From assembly GCF_022549785.1 (NCBI RefSeq), contig NZ_JAKZGO010000015.1:39541-103540 (forward strand): DNA of 64,000 nucleotides, written 5' to 3'. Shown one piece after another: positions 8,848 through 16,796 of this stretch. Source of the DNA: Belliella alkalica. Its GTDB lineage: Bacteria; Bacteroidota; Bacteroidia; Cytophagales; Cyclobacteriaceae. The notes beneath the pieces are model-generated. The model did no database searches. It was given only the letters and a program-made list of their open reading frames with translations, and was not told the DNA's origin. The first letter of the stretch is position 1; each line of letters begins with the position of its first letter. The translations under genes and the position numbers were made by a program.

Positions 8848-9118
8848 TCAAGCAGTAGAATCCTCGATTGGAATGATTTTATCCAGTTCATTTATTTTTT
8901 GGTATTGTTCTTCCTCAAGATCATAATCATTCTGTAACCTTAGCCAAAACTCGGGGCTTGTTACTATGAACTTGCTCAATCGTTTGAGGAATAAAAGTCT
9001 CCTTGGCCAATCTGTAAGCAGAAATTTCTAGTGGAATTAGAAACTCTTCTATTAAAATCTCTCCTTGATGCATATTTTTAAGCCTATTCATTTTTTTATT
9101 ACTAACAAAATTCATCAA
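8848..9118 (-). pseudogene. Remnant of a HigA-type antitoxin
   Basis: The minus-strand frame reads HQGEILIEEFLIPLEISAYR and LAKETFIPQT, which matches the start of HigA/XRE antitoxins (HPGEILxEEFLxPLGISxxxLA). The frame then breaks. The typical C-terminal part (SPEFWLRLQNDYDLEEEQY and on to a stop at 8848) continues in another frame. The roughly 30 residues that normally carry the recognition helix between these parts are missing. No HigB toxin gene fits in the 120 bp upstream, so this is an orphaned, broken antitoxin. Confidence 0.75.
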
Positions 9119-9145
9119 TTATACTCAGTATAAAAAATCCGGTAT

Positions 9146-9192
9146 ATCACATGATCGGGGTATTTTTGATGCTTTTTATTTGACTAGTTTTA
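9146..9192 (+). promoter_or_regulatory. Regulon motif site 4 with promoter of the zinc peptidase gene
   Basis: ATCACATGATCGGGGTATTT at 9146-9165. A TTTG (-33-like) overlaps its end at 9165-9168 and TAGTTTTA (9185-9192) follows 20 bp after GGTATT as a -7 box. The start codon is 74 bp beyond the motif. Confidence 0.6.
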
Positions 9193-9239
9193 GGGAAATA
9201 AATTTGAGTTAACCCTTTAACTTTGAACCTTTTAAATAC

Positions 9240-10136
9240 TTGATGATGAAAATAAAGTTTTTGATACTTTATGTGTTTTTGCTGGGATTTTACACCTTTA
9301 GCAAAGCCCAAGATAAACCTTTACTCGTGGAATGGAGTATTGGCGAAACGGCTGTTTTTTACAGCCAGGATCAGGAAGTTTCTGCCCAGTTTTCAGGTGA
9401 AATCTGTTATGAAGCCAACAGTTTTTTCAAAAGAACCTTAGAGGACTTGGAAGTTGAATTCAAGATCTATGTGCTTTCTAAGGAGGATTGGTCACATTAC
9501 ACTGACCCAAATTTGATTTATGGAATGCCTCACTTTATTCCTAACGAAAAAAGATTAGTAGTTGCGGCAGAGGATAATACATTTTGGAGGATGCAGCTTC
9601 CTGACTTTTCTTCATTATCCTCACCTTACAAGGAGCTTTTTCCAATGACTTATAGTCTAAATGATGAAGTAAGTAGCAGGTACTTTTTTGATTTATTGCC
9701 TGTCCACGAACTCGGGCATGCATGGGCTTCTAAAGCAGGTCTTAATACCCAAAGAAACTGGCTTTCAGAAATACTGTGCAACCTGATGCTACATACTTTT
9801 ATTGCGGAAGAAAGAGGTGAATTCCTTGGGGCTTTAGAACTTTTACCCATGTATTGGTCCAAAGAAGACCAATCCAATTATACCTTCAGATCCCTTGAAC
9901 AGTTTCAAGACAATTATTGGGAAATAGGAACGCAGTCCCCTCGGAATTATGCCTGGTATCAGTACAGGTTTCATGATGCTGCTAGGAAGCTTTATAATGA
10001 AGGTGGGGCAGATGTGTTGATCAATCTTTGGTTGTTTCTTTTGAATAACCAAGAGACTTTGGACGATGATGCATTGTTGTCCGGATTACGTGATGATGTG
10101 CATCCTTTTTTTGAAGAATTATGGAGTGAATGGTAA
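9240..10136 (+). CDS. Exported protein with HELGH zinc-peptidase motif, unknown family
   Basis: 298 residues with a signal peptide (to about residue 23, ending SKA|Q). The key feature is VHELGHAWAS at 155-164: an HExxH zinc site (His156, His160), followed about 17 residues later by LSEILCNLM, where a glutamate could be the third ligand as in gluzincin (MA-clan) peptidases. The family has low recognisability, so I call it a putative secreted metallopeptidase. The rest is aromatic and acidic, ending in WSEW. It is preceded by a regulon motif promoter and followed 48 bp later by an M19 dipeptidase, which supports a peptide-degrading role. Confidence 0.75.
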   Translation: MMMKIKFLILYVFLLGFYTFSKAQDKPLLVEWSIGETAVFYSQDQEVSAQFSGEICYEANSFFKRTLEDLEVEFKIYVLSKEDWSHYTDPNLIYGMPHFIPNEKRLVVAAEDNTFWRMQLPDFSSLSSPYKELFPMTYSLNDEVSSRYFFDLLPVHELGHAWASKAGLNTQRNWLSEILCNLMLHTFIAEERGEFLGALELLPMYWSKEDQSNYTFRSLEQFQDNYWEIGTQSPRNYAWYQYRFHDAARKLYNEGGADVLINLWLFLLNNQETLDDDALLSGLRDDVHPFFEELWSEW

Positions 10137-10223
10137 TAGCTTTCTAGAGATAATGATTCTTTTAGAAAACTTTATCAATGAATTATGAAATTGGCAATTG
10201 CCTTAATAAAAACTATTGGTTTT

Positions 10224-11498
10224 ATGAACTTTGAGCAAGTTAAAATTTATAGGTTGATTTTAATCTTTTTGATTTCCTGCACTAGCCATGTAGAGCTAAG
10301 TCATGAAGATTTGGTTGCCAAAGTACTGAGGGAAGCTCCGCTGATTGATGGACACAATGATTTATTGATCCATTATTTCTGGTGTAAAGCATGTCCGAGA
10401 GAGTTGGATGACTATAAATTAGATACCATTTCGGATGGCCATATTGATATTGCCCGACTTCGTAAAGGAGGTGTGGGGGCACTGCTGACCAATATTTTTG
10501 GTAGAGGGAAGGAGATGAATGAATATCTGCAAGGTTGGGACTTGATCTATAGAATAGAGGAGAAGTATGCTGATGATTTCAAAGTAACAGTTACTTCTTC
10601 TGAAGTCAGGCAGGTGATGAAAAGTGGCAAGATTGCCATCATTCCATCCATGGAGCATACCTATGAATTGGTGGATGATCTGGGGAGATTGAGGACATTA
10701 TACCGATTGGGTTTACGCTCTGTGATTTTGGCTTATAACAACAATAACATTGCGGATGGGGCTTTCGATGAACCCATTCATGATGGTCTGAGCGATTATG
10801 GGAAAGAGTTGGTATTGGAAATGAACCGCCTTGGTATCATGATCGACCTTTCCCATATTACAGAAAAAGGAATGCTGGATGTACTGGAAATCACGAGGGC
10901 TCCTGTCATATTCAGCCATGCCAATGCAAGAGCCCTTACCGATACCGAAAGAAATGCCTCAGATCAGGTACTTTTGAAATTGAAGGAAAACGGAGGATTG
11001 ATTATGTTGACTCCTGTCAACTATTTTACCACTCAAGAAGCCCATGATTATTTTTTGGTGAAGCTTGATAGCATGGGTAAGGCCTTTCAAGAAAAATACC
11101 CTAATCCTGACCAGATGTCTGACGAAGAAATTGAATTTGCTGATGCTGAATGGGATGCTTGGGAAGCAGCCAATCCACATCCTAAAGTAACGGTCAAGGA
11201 TTTTGTTGATCATTTTGATTATGTGAAAAATTTGATCGGTGTAGATCATTTAGGTATTGGAAGTGATTTTGATGGCATGAGTTACTTGATTGAGGGGATA
11301 GAGGATGCAAGTACATTTCCGAATATCCTTTTGGAGTTGGCCAATAGAGGTTGGACAGAAAAGGAGCTGAAAAAGGTGACCCAAGAGAATTTTTTAAGGG
11401 TCTTTGAAGCAGTGGAACAAAAGTCCGCTGAAATACAGAAAATTGAAGGGCCTAGAATTGCTAAAGTGACATCTGAAAAAATGCAAAGGGTACCTTAA
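10224..11498 (+). CDS. Membrane dipeptidase, peptidase family M19 (lipoprotein)
   Basis: Zinc-dependent hydrolysis of dipeptides at the cell envelope. Family M19 signatures are present: LIDGHND metal site (His44), PSMEHTYELVDD, MIDLSHITEKGMLD, VIFSHANARAL and IGSDFDGM. The frame is open from 10185, but ATG at 10224 gives a standard lipoprotein signal (ILIFLISC, Cys as lipidation site), so I chose it; the product is 424 residues. It is just downstream of the zinc peptidase and convergent with a D-aminoacylase-like gene. M19 enzymes can cleave L,D- and D-containing dipeptides, which would suit that neighbour. Confidence 0.9.
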   Translation: MNFEQVKIYRLILIFLISCTSHVELSHEDLVAKVLREAPLIDGHNDLLIHYFWCKACPRELDDYKLDTISDGHIDIARLRKGGVGALLTNIFGRGKEMNEYLQGWDLIYRIEEKYADDFKVTVTSSEVRQVMKSGKIAIIPSMEHTYELVDDLGRLRTLYRLGLRSVILAYNNNNIADGAFDEPIHDGLSDYGKELVLEMNRLGIMIDLSHITEKGMLDVLEITRAPVIFSHANARALTDTERNASDQVLLKLKENGGLIMLTPVNYFTTQEAHDYFLVKLDSMGKAFQEKYPNPDQMSDEEIEFADAEWDAWEAANPHPKVTVKDFVDHFDYVKNLIGVDHLGIGSDFDGMSYLIEGIEDASTFPNILLELANRGWTEKELKKVTQENFLRVFEAVEQKSAEIQKIEGPRIAKVTSEKMQRVP

Positions 11499-11515
11499 AT
11501 TACGGATTAAATTAA

Positions 11516-13078
11516 TCATTCATTCACAGTTCTTCTTATTGCTTTTCCAGGTCTCGCGTCTAACACCAAATCTCCATTTTCAATGATCAATTCACCATTC
11601 ACAAGTACGAATTTCATTCCAACAGCAGGCAATTGAGGCTCTGTGAAAGTTGCCTTATCCTGTACAGTTTTTTCATCGAAAATTATGATATCAGCATCCA
11701 TTCCAGTTTGGATTCGTCCCTTGTATTTCATCTGATCTACAGATTGCTCTAAAATCTTTGCTGGATACAAGGAGGATTTGGCAATTGCTTCCATCATACT
11801 CAAGACCCCTCTTTCTCTTACATAATGACTCAACAGCCGGGTAAAGGTACCGGCACTTCTTGGATGTGCGAAGGCATTTTCATTCAAAGGCCAAATGTTA
11901 TCATCAAAATAGTCATCTGTCTCAATATCTACCCAAGGCATAGCATCCGAAGCAATTACTCCTCCGGGAAATAAAACAGATTCATCCAAAATAGACTCGT
12001 CTCTCGGCATATACAAAAACCTAAAAACCACAACAGAACCAGGCTTTTCATTCCTGACCTTTTGAAATTCATCTTCAGTTAAAGGCTTTCCATTTAATTC
12101 AATCTGCTCAGCCTTGATATCTTTTTTTTCTCTTGCCTCTTCGTTGAAAAGAGCAGCACCTATTGTTGTGCTCGAAGCTCCATATGTATAACTTTCAGTA
12201 GTAATAGGAAGTCCTGAGTTTTGGGCGCTTATGATCATGCTTTTTGTCGTTTTCACATCTCTCAAACTACTACTGTTTAGATGGCAGATATGGCTCTGAC
12301 TACCAGTAGCAGCAGAAAATGCAATGATTTGCCCAACATATTCCGCAGCAGATTTGGGATCATTAGGGAAATCTCCGCTGATATGTGTAAATGTTGGGAC
12401 ACCATAATCAGACGCCAATTGATGAACGGCCAAAAGCTCCTTGAATCCACCACCTGGAGCATAACCAGCATTGATTCCAATACCAATTGAGCCTTGTTTA
12501 ATCCCTTCTTCTTCTATCAGTCGGATAATATTTTCTATTTGGGATGGACTTGCAGCATCTCTTACCCAGCTTCTTAATGAAAATGCTTCCTGAAACCATT
12601 TCAAATTTGGCTCCATAGGTATATCTTCTAAAGTTTCAATTCTTGCAAAAGTCCATGCGGCTGCTGTTCCATAGTTTAGTATTCTTCCTTGCTCTTCCAT
12701 TTGTTTGTACCACGGATCCACGGGCAAGATGCCGGACTCTAACTCAAGGGCAGTAGTTACTCCATCAAAAGCCTGCATGCGATCAGCTGTTAAAGTTTGC
12801 CCATGAGCATGGAGATCAATAAAGCCGGGTGCTACCACCAGCCCTTCCGCATCGATTGTTTTTAATCCTTCTATTGTGCTTTCTGTAATGATTTTAATTG
12901 ACCCATTTTTGATTCCTATATTTCTTATTCCATCTAGCTCAGTTTCCGGATCAATAACTCTCCCATTTAAAATTACAACATCAAAATCATTATGATTTTC
13001 TCCTTTTGGTGTACAATAGCCAAATATCAATAAGAGGGAAAATAAAATAAGTACGTGGTTTGGGAAGTGAATTTTCAT
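11516..13078 (-). CDS. N-acyl-D-amino-acid deacylase-like amidohydrolase (lipoprotein)
   Basis: 520 residues with a lipoprotein signal (LLLIFGYC). Amidohydrolase features: N-terminal beta strap (VVILNGRVIDPETELDG), VAPGFIDLHAHGQT metal site, TFTHISGDF, GSQSHICHLNSSS, IASDAMPWVD (catalytic Asp) and C-terminal YKGRIQTGMDADIIIFD. This layout is that of D-aminoacylase/N-acyl-D-glutamate deacylase enzymes, which free D-amino acids from N-acyl forms. Exact substrate unknown. It converges with the M19 dipeptidase gene, the two stop codons being 17 bp apart, so they share a degradative neighbourhood but not an operon. Confidence 0.87.
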   Translation of the reverse strand: MKIHFPNHVLILFSLLLIFGYCTPKGENHNDFDVVILNGRVIDPETELDGIRNIGIKNGSIKIITESTIEGLKTIDAEGLVVAPGFIDLHAHGQTLTADRMQAFDGVTTALELESGILPVDPWYKQMEEQGRILNYGTAAAWTFARIETLEDIPMEPNLKWFQEAFSLRSWVRDAASPSQIENIIRLIEEEGIKQGSIGIGINAGYAPGGGFKELLAVHQLASDYGVPTFTHISGDFPNDPKSAAEYVGQIIAFSAATGSQSHICHLNSSSLRDVKTTKSMIISAQNSGLPITTESYTYGASSTTIGAALFNEEAREKKDIKAEQIELNGKPLTEDEFQKVRNEKPGSVVVFRFLYMPRDESILDESVLFPGGVIASDAMPWVDIETDDYFDDNIWPLNENAFAHPRSAGTFTRLLSHYVRERGVLSMMEAIAKSSLYPAKILEQSVDQMKYKGRIQTGMDADIIIFDEKTVQDKATFTEPQLPAVGMKFVLVNGELIIENGDLVLDARPGKAIRRTVNE

Positions 13079-13232
13079 GGGAAAAAAGGTTAAGTTATAT
13101 CAATCATTAGGGATATTAAGTACTGCTCTGGAAATGATGGTTTCAATACTTATATTTTTCCGACTTTAAAATAATAAATATTTCGATAAATAACTGAAAA
13201 ATTTCAAGAATTAATCTGATGGTGTAATTCAC

Positions 13233-13252
13233 CTCACATCATTAGGGTATTG
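13233..13252 (+). promoter_or_regulatory. Regulon motif site 5, orphaned (no -7 box)
   Basis: CTCACATCATTAGGGTATTG. A 23-bp stretch starting here (13234-13256) is identical to the one at site 6 (16626-16648) before the intact deiminase gene. The sequence that should hold the -7 box is replaced by coding sequence of a deiminase fragment, so this promoter is broken. Confidence 0.55.
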
Positions 13253-13260
13253 GTAGCTAA

Positions 13261-13473
13261 ATGAATTTTTTGGTTACAAATGGCGTAGTGGTGACATCTT
13301 CCTATGCCAGAGATGAAGCTTTTGTCAAGCGGGAAAAGGAAGTAGAAGCATTATTCAAACAAGCATTTCCCGGACGTGAAATCGTCTTTGTTGATGCCAT
13401 GCAGATGAATTGGCAGGGTGGAGGCATTCATTGTAGTACACAACAGGAACCCAAAAGGAGAGGGGTGAAGTAA
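13261..13473 (+). pseudogene. C-terminal fragment of an agmatine/peptidylarginine deiminase
   Basis: The 70 residues (NFLVTNGVVVTSSYA, EALFKQAFPGREIVFVDA, MNWQGGGIHCSTQQEPK) match the end of the deiminase at 16797-18086 (NFLISNDKVLLPTY, WGGGGIHCYTKQ), including the catalytic cysteine region. All upstream domains are absent. The fragment begins inside what corresponds to the promoter of the intact paralogue, so it arose by deletion of most of a duplicated gene. Not expected to be active. Confidence 0.88.
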
Positions 13474-13499
13474 AGCAGGGCTTACATCATGCTTTCTTG

Positions 13500-13569
13500 A
13501 AAAACTATTTTATAAAAATGCTTTTTGTAAAAACTATTTTGTAAATTTGCTTTATATAAAAACTATTTT
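13500..13569 (+). repeat. Three 29-bp tandem repeats ending in the ATPase start codon
   Basis: AAAAACTATTTT starts at 13500, 13529 and 13558, an exact 29-bp period. Copies 1 and 2 continue with a similar TAAAnnTGCTTT tail. The third copy reads AAAAACTATTTTATGGAAGT, so the ATG of the next gene lies within the repeat. Such iterons in front of a gene suggest an operator or attenuation control; binding partner unknown. Confidence 0.75.
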
Positions 13570-14751
13570 ATGGAAGTGCTGATCAAAAAGTCTGAAAGGA
13601 AAGCAAAGTCTGTCAAGGAAAAGCAAAAGAGGTATTTGTACCATCAAATTGATTGGACCCAAAGTTTGATTTTGATCTTGGGTTACCGAGGTTCAGGGAA
13701 AACCACCCTTTTACTGCAATATTTGTCAACTTCCGATAAGAAAGGCATTTACCTTAGCCTTGATGATTTTTATTTCGAAACGCATAGATTGGTAGCGTTT
13801 GTGAATGAACTCTATGAATTAGGATATCGGCTATTTCTTTTGGATGAAGTCCATAGGTATGCATTTTGGTCAAAAGATCTCAAACAGCTATACGATGATT
13901 ATGATGATATTCAAGTCATTGCGACAGGATTCTCTATCCTTGATATTTCCAGAGGTAATGCTGATCTTTCAAGAAGGGCATCTGTTTATCATTTACATGG
14001 TCTTTCTTTTAGAGAGTATCTGAATTTTCAGTACCGAACAGATCTTTCAAGCTTTACTTTGGATGATATTTTGACCAAGCACCATGCTCTGGCTCCTGAA
14101 CTGTTGGATAATATACCTGTCCAGTCCTATTTTCAGGATTATTTGAAATTTGGTTATTTCCCTTTCTTTCTGGAATCCAAAATCGGGTATTCACAAAAAC
14201 TTCAGGAGACAATCCAACTGGTGATTGATACGGATATTGCTCCTTTTGAAGAGTTGCAGCACAGTACAGTTCGGACTTTAAAAAAGCTACTAGTTGTCCT
14301 AAGTGAAAGTGTTCCGTTTACACCCAATATCAACAAGTTGGCAGAAAAATTAGAAACTCCTCGAAATACTATATTGAGATTGTTGGACATTTTGGATCAG
14401 GCCCAAATCCTTAAGCTGCTTAGGTCTGCTACAAAAGGAATCAGCTATCTTCAGAAGCCCGATAAAATATACCTTCAAAACCCCAACTTTATTCATCTCT
14501 TTTCGCCAACTATGGCCAATGTGGGAAATGTCCGTGAAACTTTTTTTATTAATCAACTGAGTGCAGTTCATAAAGTGACAAGTCCAAAATATGGGGACTT
14601 CATGGTGGATGATGCTTATGTATTTGAGGTAGGGGGAGGCAGCAAAACCACCGACCAGATCCAAGGGGTCCCCAACGCTTACCTTGCCCTTGACATCGAA
14701 AGTGGAAATGGCAAAAGAATCCCTTTATGGCTATTTGGAATGCTGTACTGA
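13570..14751 (+). CDS. AAA ATPase of the AAA_14/DUF4143 type
   Basis: 393 residues. Walker A GYRGSGKTT (about residues 38-46), Walker B LFLLDEVHRY (about 91-100), followed by a sensor-like ATGFSILD. A winged-helix-like middle part is visible (NINKLAEKLETPRNTILRLLDILDQ), and the C-terminal half has nuclease-like EVGGGSKTTDQI, as in the DUF4143 domain of these ATPases. The family is common in accessory regions of Bacteroidota; its cellular role is not established. It lies between a broken deiminase and hipBA and starts within a 29-bp repeat array. Confidence 0.85.
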   Translation: MEVLIKKSERKAKSVKEKQKRYLYHQIDWTQSLILILGYRGSGKTTLLLQYLSTSDKKGIYLSLDDFYFETHRLVAFVNELYELGYRLFLLDEVHRYAFWSKDLKQLYDDYDDIQVIATGFSILDISRGNADLSRRASVYHLHGLSFREYLNFQYRTDLSSFTLDDILTKHHALAPELLDNIPVQSYFQDYLKFGYFPFFLESKIGYSQKLQETIQLVIDTDIAPFEELQHSTVRTLKKLLVVLSESVPFTPNINKLAEKLETPRNTILRLLDILDQAQILKLLRSATKGISYLQKPDKIYLQNPNFIHLFSPTMANVGNVRETFFINQLSAVHKVTSPKYGDFMVDDAYVFEVGGGSKTTDQIQGVPNAYLALDIESGNGKRIPLWLFGMLY

Positions 14752-14798
14752 TTGTGAGTTGTAAACAGACGTTCAGTAGAAGGTTTTTATATGAATGT

Positions 14799-14897
14799 TT
14801 TGAATGAAAAATCATTCATTGAAACCAATTTCATACATTAATGAATGATATTTCACTCAAATTGTTTTTATTGATTCGAATAAAATTTATATATTTG
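14799..14897 (+). promoter_or_regulatory. hipBA promoter/operator region
   Basis: Inverted repeat TGAATGA-AAAA-TCATTCA (around 14800-14818) and a further ATGAATGAT (about 14840) look like repeated operator half-sites. A -7 box TATATTTG (14890-14897) lies 38 bp before the hipB start codon. Autorepression of hipBA by the XRE antitoxin at such repeats is known for the family; here it is inferred. Confidence 0.5.
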
Positions 14898-14935
14898 TAT
14901 GAAAAATAAGTCATAATAGCTAGATTAATATTATA

Positions 14936-15280
14936 ATGAATGACTTTTCATACATATCATATATAAGTGATGGAGCGCTTCTCAAAAAAATAGGTGGCTT
15001 TGTCAAATCCCGTAGGATTGAGCAAAACCTCACGCAAGACGAGGTGGCAGAGCGGGCTGCGATCAGTCGGTCTACGCTTAGTTTACTGGAAAGGGGAGAG
15101 AATATTGCCCTGACCAATCTATTGAAAGTTTTGCGGGTATTGGATGCACTGTATGTGTTGGAGCATTTTCAAGAGGTTAAGCCTATAAGTCCTATGCAGC
15201 TCGCCAAAGAAGACGAAGTGAAATGGAAAAGGGCTTCCAAAAGCAAAAAGTCTTCACCTAAAGATGATCTGGGATGGTAA
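14936..15280 (+). CDS. hipB: HipB-like antitoxin, XRE helix-turn-helix
   Basis: 114 residues with a Cro/C1-type helix-turn-helix at about 20-75 (VKSRRIEQNLTQDEVAERAA, ISRSTLSLLERGENIALTNL) and a basic C-terminal tail (KWKRASKSKKSSPKDD). It should bind and neutralise the HipA kinase and repress the operon. The final codons overlap the hipA start by 7 bp, the usual translational coupling of this type II toxin-antitoxin module. Symbol is by analogy. Confidence 0.85.
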   Translation: MNDFSYISYISDGALLKKIGGFVKSRRIEQNLTQDEVAERAAISRSTLSLLERGENIALTNLLKVLRVLDALYVLEHFQEVKPISPMQLAKEDEVKWKRASKSKKSSPKDDLGW

Positions 15281-16560
15281 GGACGGCATTTGTCAAGCTC
15301 TGGGGTCAGCGCATAGGTGCGGTGGTATGGGATGAAAGTCAGGAGTTGGCTTTTTTCGAATACGACCGAAGGTTTGCCTCAGGGAAACTGGATATCTCCC
15401 CTGTTCGGATGCCGCTGGGAACTCGCATTTACAGCTTCCCGGAATTGAGGAGAAATGCAACATTCAAAGGTCTTCCTGGCTTGTTGGCGGATTCCTTACC
15501 TGATCGCTATGGGAATGAATTGATTAATGGCTGGCTTGCCCGCAATGGTAGGCCAGAAAACTCCCTGAATCCTGTAGAATTACTTTGTTTCATCGGAAAT
15601 AGAGGCTTGGGTGCTTTGGAGTTTGAGCCTTCTACGCTGCCGGCTCAAGAGCAAGGGCAATTATTGGAGCTATCGAGTCTGATCGAAACTACCAAAAAGT
15701 TGTTGGAGAGCAGGGAGCAATTTGAAATGCACACAGACCAAGGTATGCGAGATGTCATGCTGAATGTATTGAAGATGGGAACTTCAGCAGGAGGGGCAAG
15801 ACCAAAAGCCATCATTGCATACAATGAATCCACAGGGATGATCCGCTCAGGACAGACTTTGCAGGAGACTGGATTTGAACACTGGCTGATCAAGTTTGAC
15901 GGGGTCAATGACACGCAGTTTGGAGAGACATTTGGTTATGGACGAGTGGAGATGGCCTACTATGCCATGGCGATAGATGCGGGTATTGAAATGGCTCAAA
16001 GCAGGTTGATTGAAGAAGAAGGCAGGGCACATTTTATGACCAAGCGCTTTGACAGGGTGAATGGAACGGATAAGCTTCACATGCAGACTTTTTGTGCTTT
16101 GCAGCATTTTGATTTTAACAATGTCAGTAGCTACAGCTATGAACAGCTGTTTCAGACCATGCGCCAACTGCGGCTTACCTATGCCGAGGCAGAGCAATTG
16201 TTCCGAAGGATGGTATTCAATGTACTGGCCCGTAACTGTGATGATCATACCAAAAACTTTGCTTTTCTGATGGATCAGGAAGGTAAATGGAGCCTTTCTC
16301 CTGCTTACGATATCTGCCATGCTTACAGACCGGATAGTGTATGGGTCAGTCAGCATTGCCTGAGCATCAATGGTAAAAGGAAAGATTTTGTGCTGGACGA
16401 TTTTTTAACGATTGCCAAGCAAAACTCTATTCGAAATCCTCAAGGCATTATCCAGGAAGTACAGGAGATTGTTTCCAATTGGATGGACTATGCTGGAAAG
16501 TATAAAGTGAATTCAAAGCTTGCTGAAGCTATTGCCACTACTTTGGTTAAGATGGTGTAG
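15274..16560 (+). CDS. hipA: HipA-like serine/threonine kinase toxin
   Basis: 428 residues, close to E. coli HipA (440). N-terminal subdomain (GQRIGAVVWDESQELAFFEY, LPDRYGNELINGWLARNG), the glycine- and Ser-containing loop GTSAGGARPKAII that carries the autophosphorylation serine in HipA, catalytic NCDDHTKNFAF, and the metal-binding LSPAYDI. HipA kinases phosphorylate translation components such as GltX and induce growth arrest; the target here is not known. All key residues appear present, so the toxin is probably active. Partner antitoxin overlaps upstream. Confidence 0.92.
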   Translation: MVRTAFVKLWGQRIGAVVWDESQELAFFEYDRRFASGKLDISPVRMPLGTRIYSFPELRRNATFKGLPGLLADSLPDRYGNELINGWLARNGRPENSLNPVELLCFIGNRGLGALEFEPSTLPAQEQGQLLELSSLIETTKKLLESREQFEMHTDQGMRDVMLNVLKMGTSAGGARPKAIIAYNESTGMIRSGQTLQETGFEHWLIKFDGVNDTQFGETFGYGRVEMAYYAMAIDAGIEMAQSRLIEEEGRAHFMTKRFDRVNGTDKLHMQTFCALQHFDFNNVSSYSYEQLFQTMRQLRLTYAEAEQLFRRMVFNVLARNCDDHTKNFAFLMDQEGKWSLSPAYDICHAYRPDSVWVSQHCLSINGKRKDFVLDDFLTIAKQNSIRNPQGIIQEVQEIVSNWMDYAGKYKVNSKLAEAIATTLVKMV

Positions 16561-16624
16561 CTGTTGTTTTTTTTAATCAGGTGTGTCACTTAATGGAGTT
16601 TTTTGACTTTTTAAATGGATAGCT

Positions 16625-16672
16625 ATCACATCATTAGGGTATTGGTAGTGTTCTGAATTTCATGGAATTTTA
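16625..16672 (+). promoter_or_regulatory. Regulon motif site 6 with promoter of the deiminase gene
   Basis: ATCACATCATTAGGGTATTG (16625-16644), with a weak -7 box GAATTTTA (16665-16672) 21 bp after GGTATT. A 99-bp palindromic element sits between this promoter and the deiminase start; without it the distance would be about 53 bp, like site 3. Confidence 0.55.
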
Positions 16673-16681
16673 AGGGTGATA

Positions 16682-16780
16682 TTTCACGCGGCGACCGCAA
16701 CGATAAAACGCAAACCTTGTCCCGGATCTCGGTAGAGCGCAACGGGAGAGATTTAAAATCGCCGCGTTCGCTGCGTGAAA
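16682..16780. repeat. Palindromic intergenic element, CACGC type, copy 2
   Basis: 99 bp with ends TTTCACGCGGCGA (left) and the inverted equivalent ending GCTGCGTGAAA (right), and an internal TGTCCCGGATCTCGG. It is related to 8720-8840. It would place a strong hairpin in the 5' leader of the deiminase mRNA. Confidence 0.6.
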
Positions 16781-16796
16781 CAAAAATCCTCAAATC

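Noticed and set aside
13500..13569. Possible CRISPR array (three repeats with even spacing)
   Set aside because: Repeat core is only 12 bp, the spacers are themselves similar, just three copies, no cas genes; a tandem 29-bp duplication explains it.
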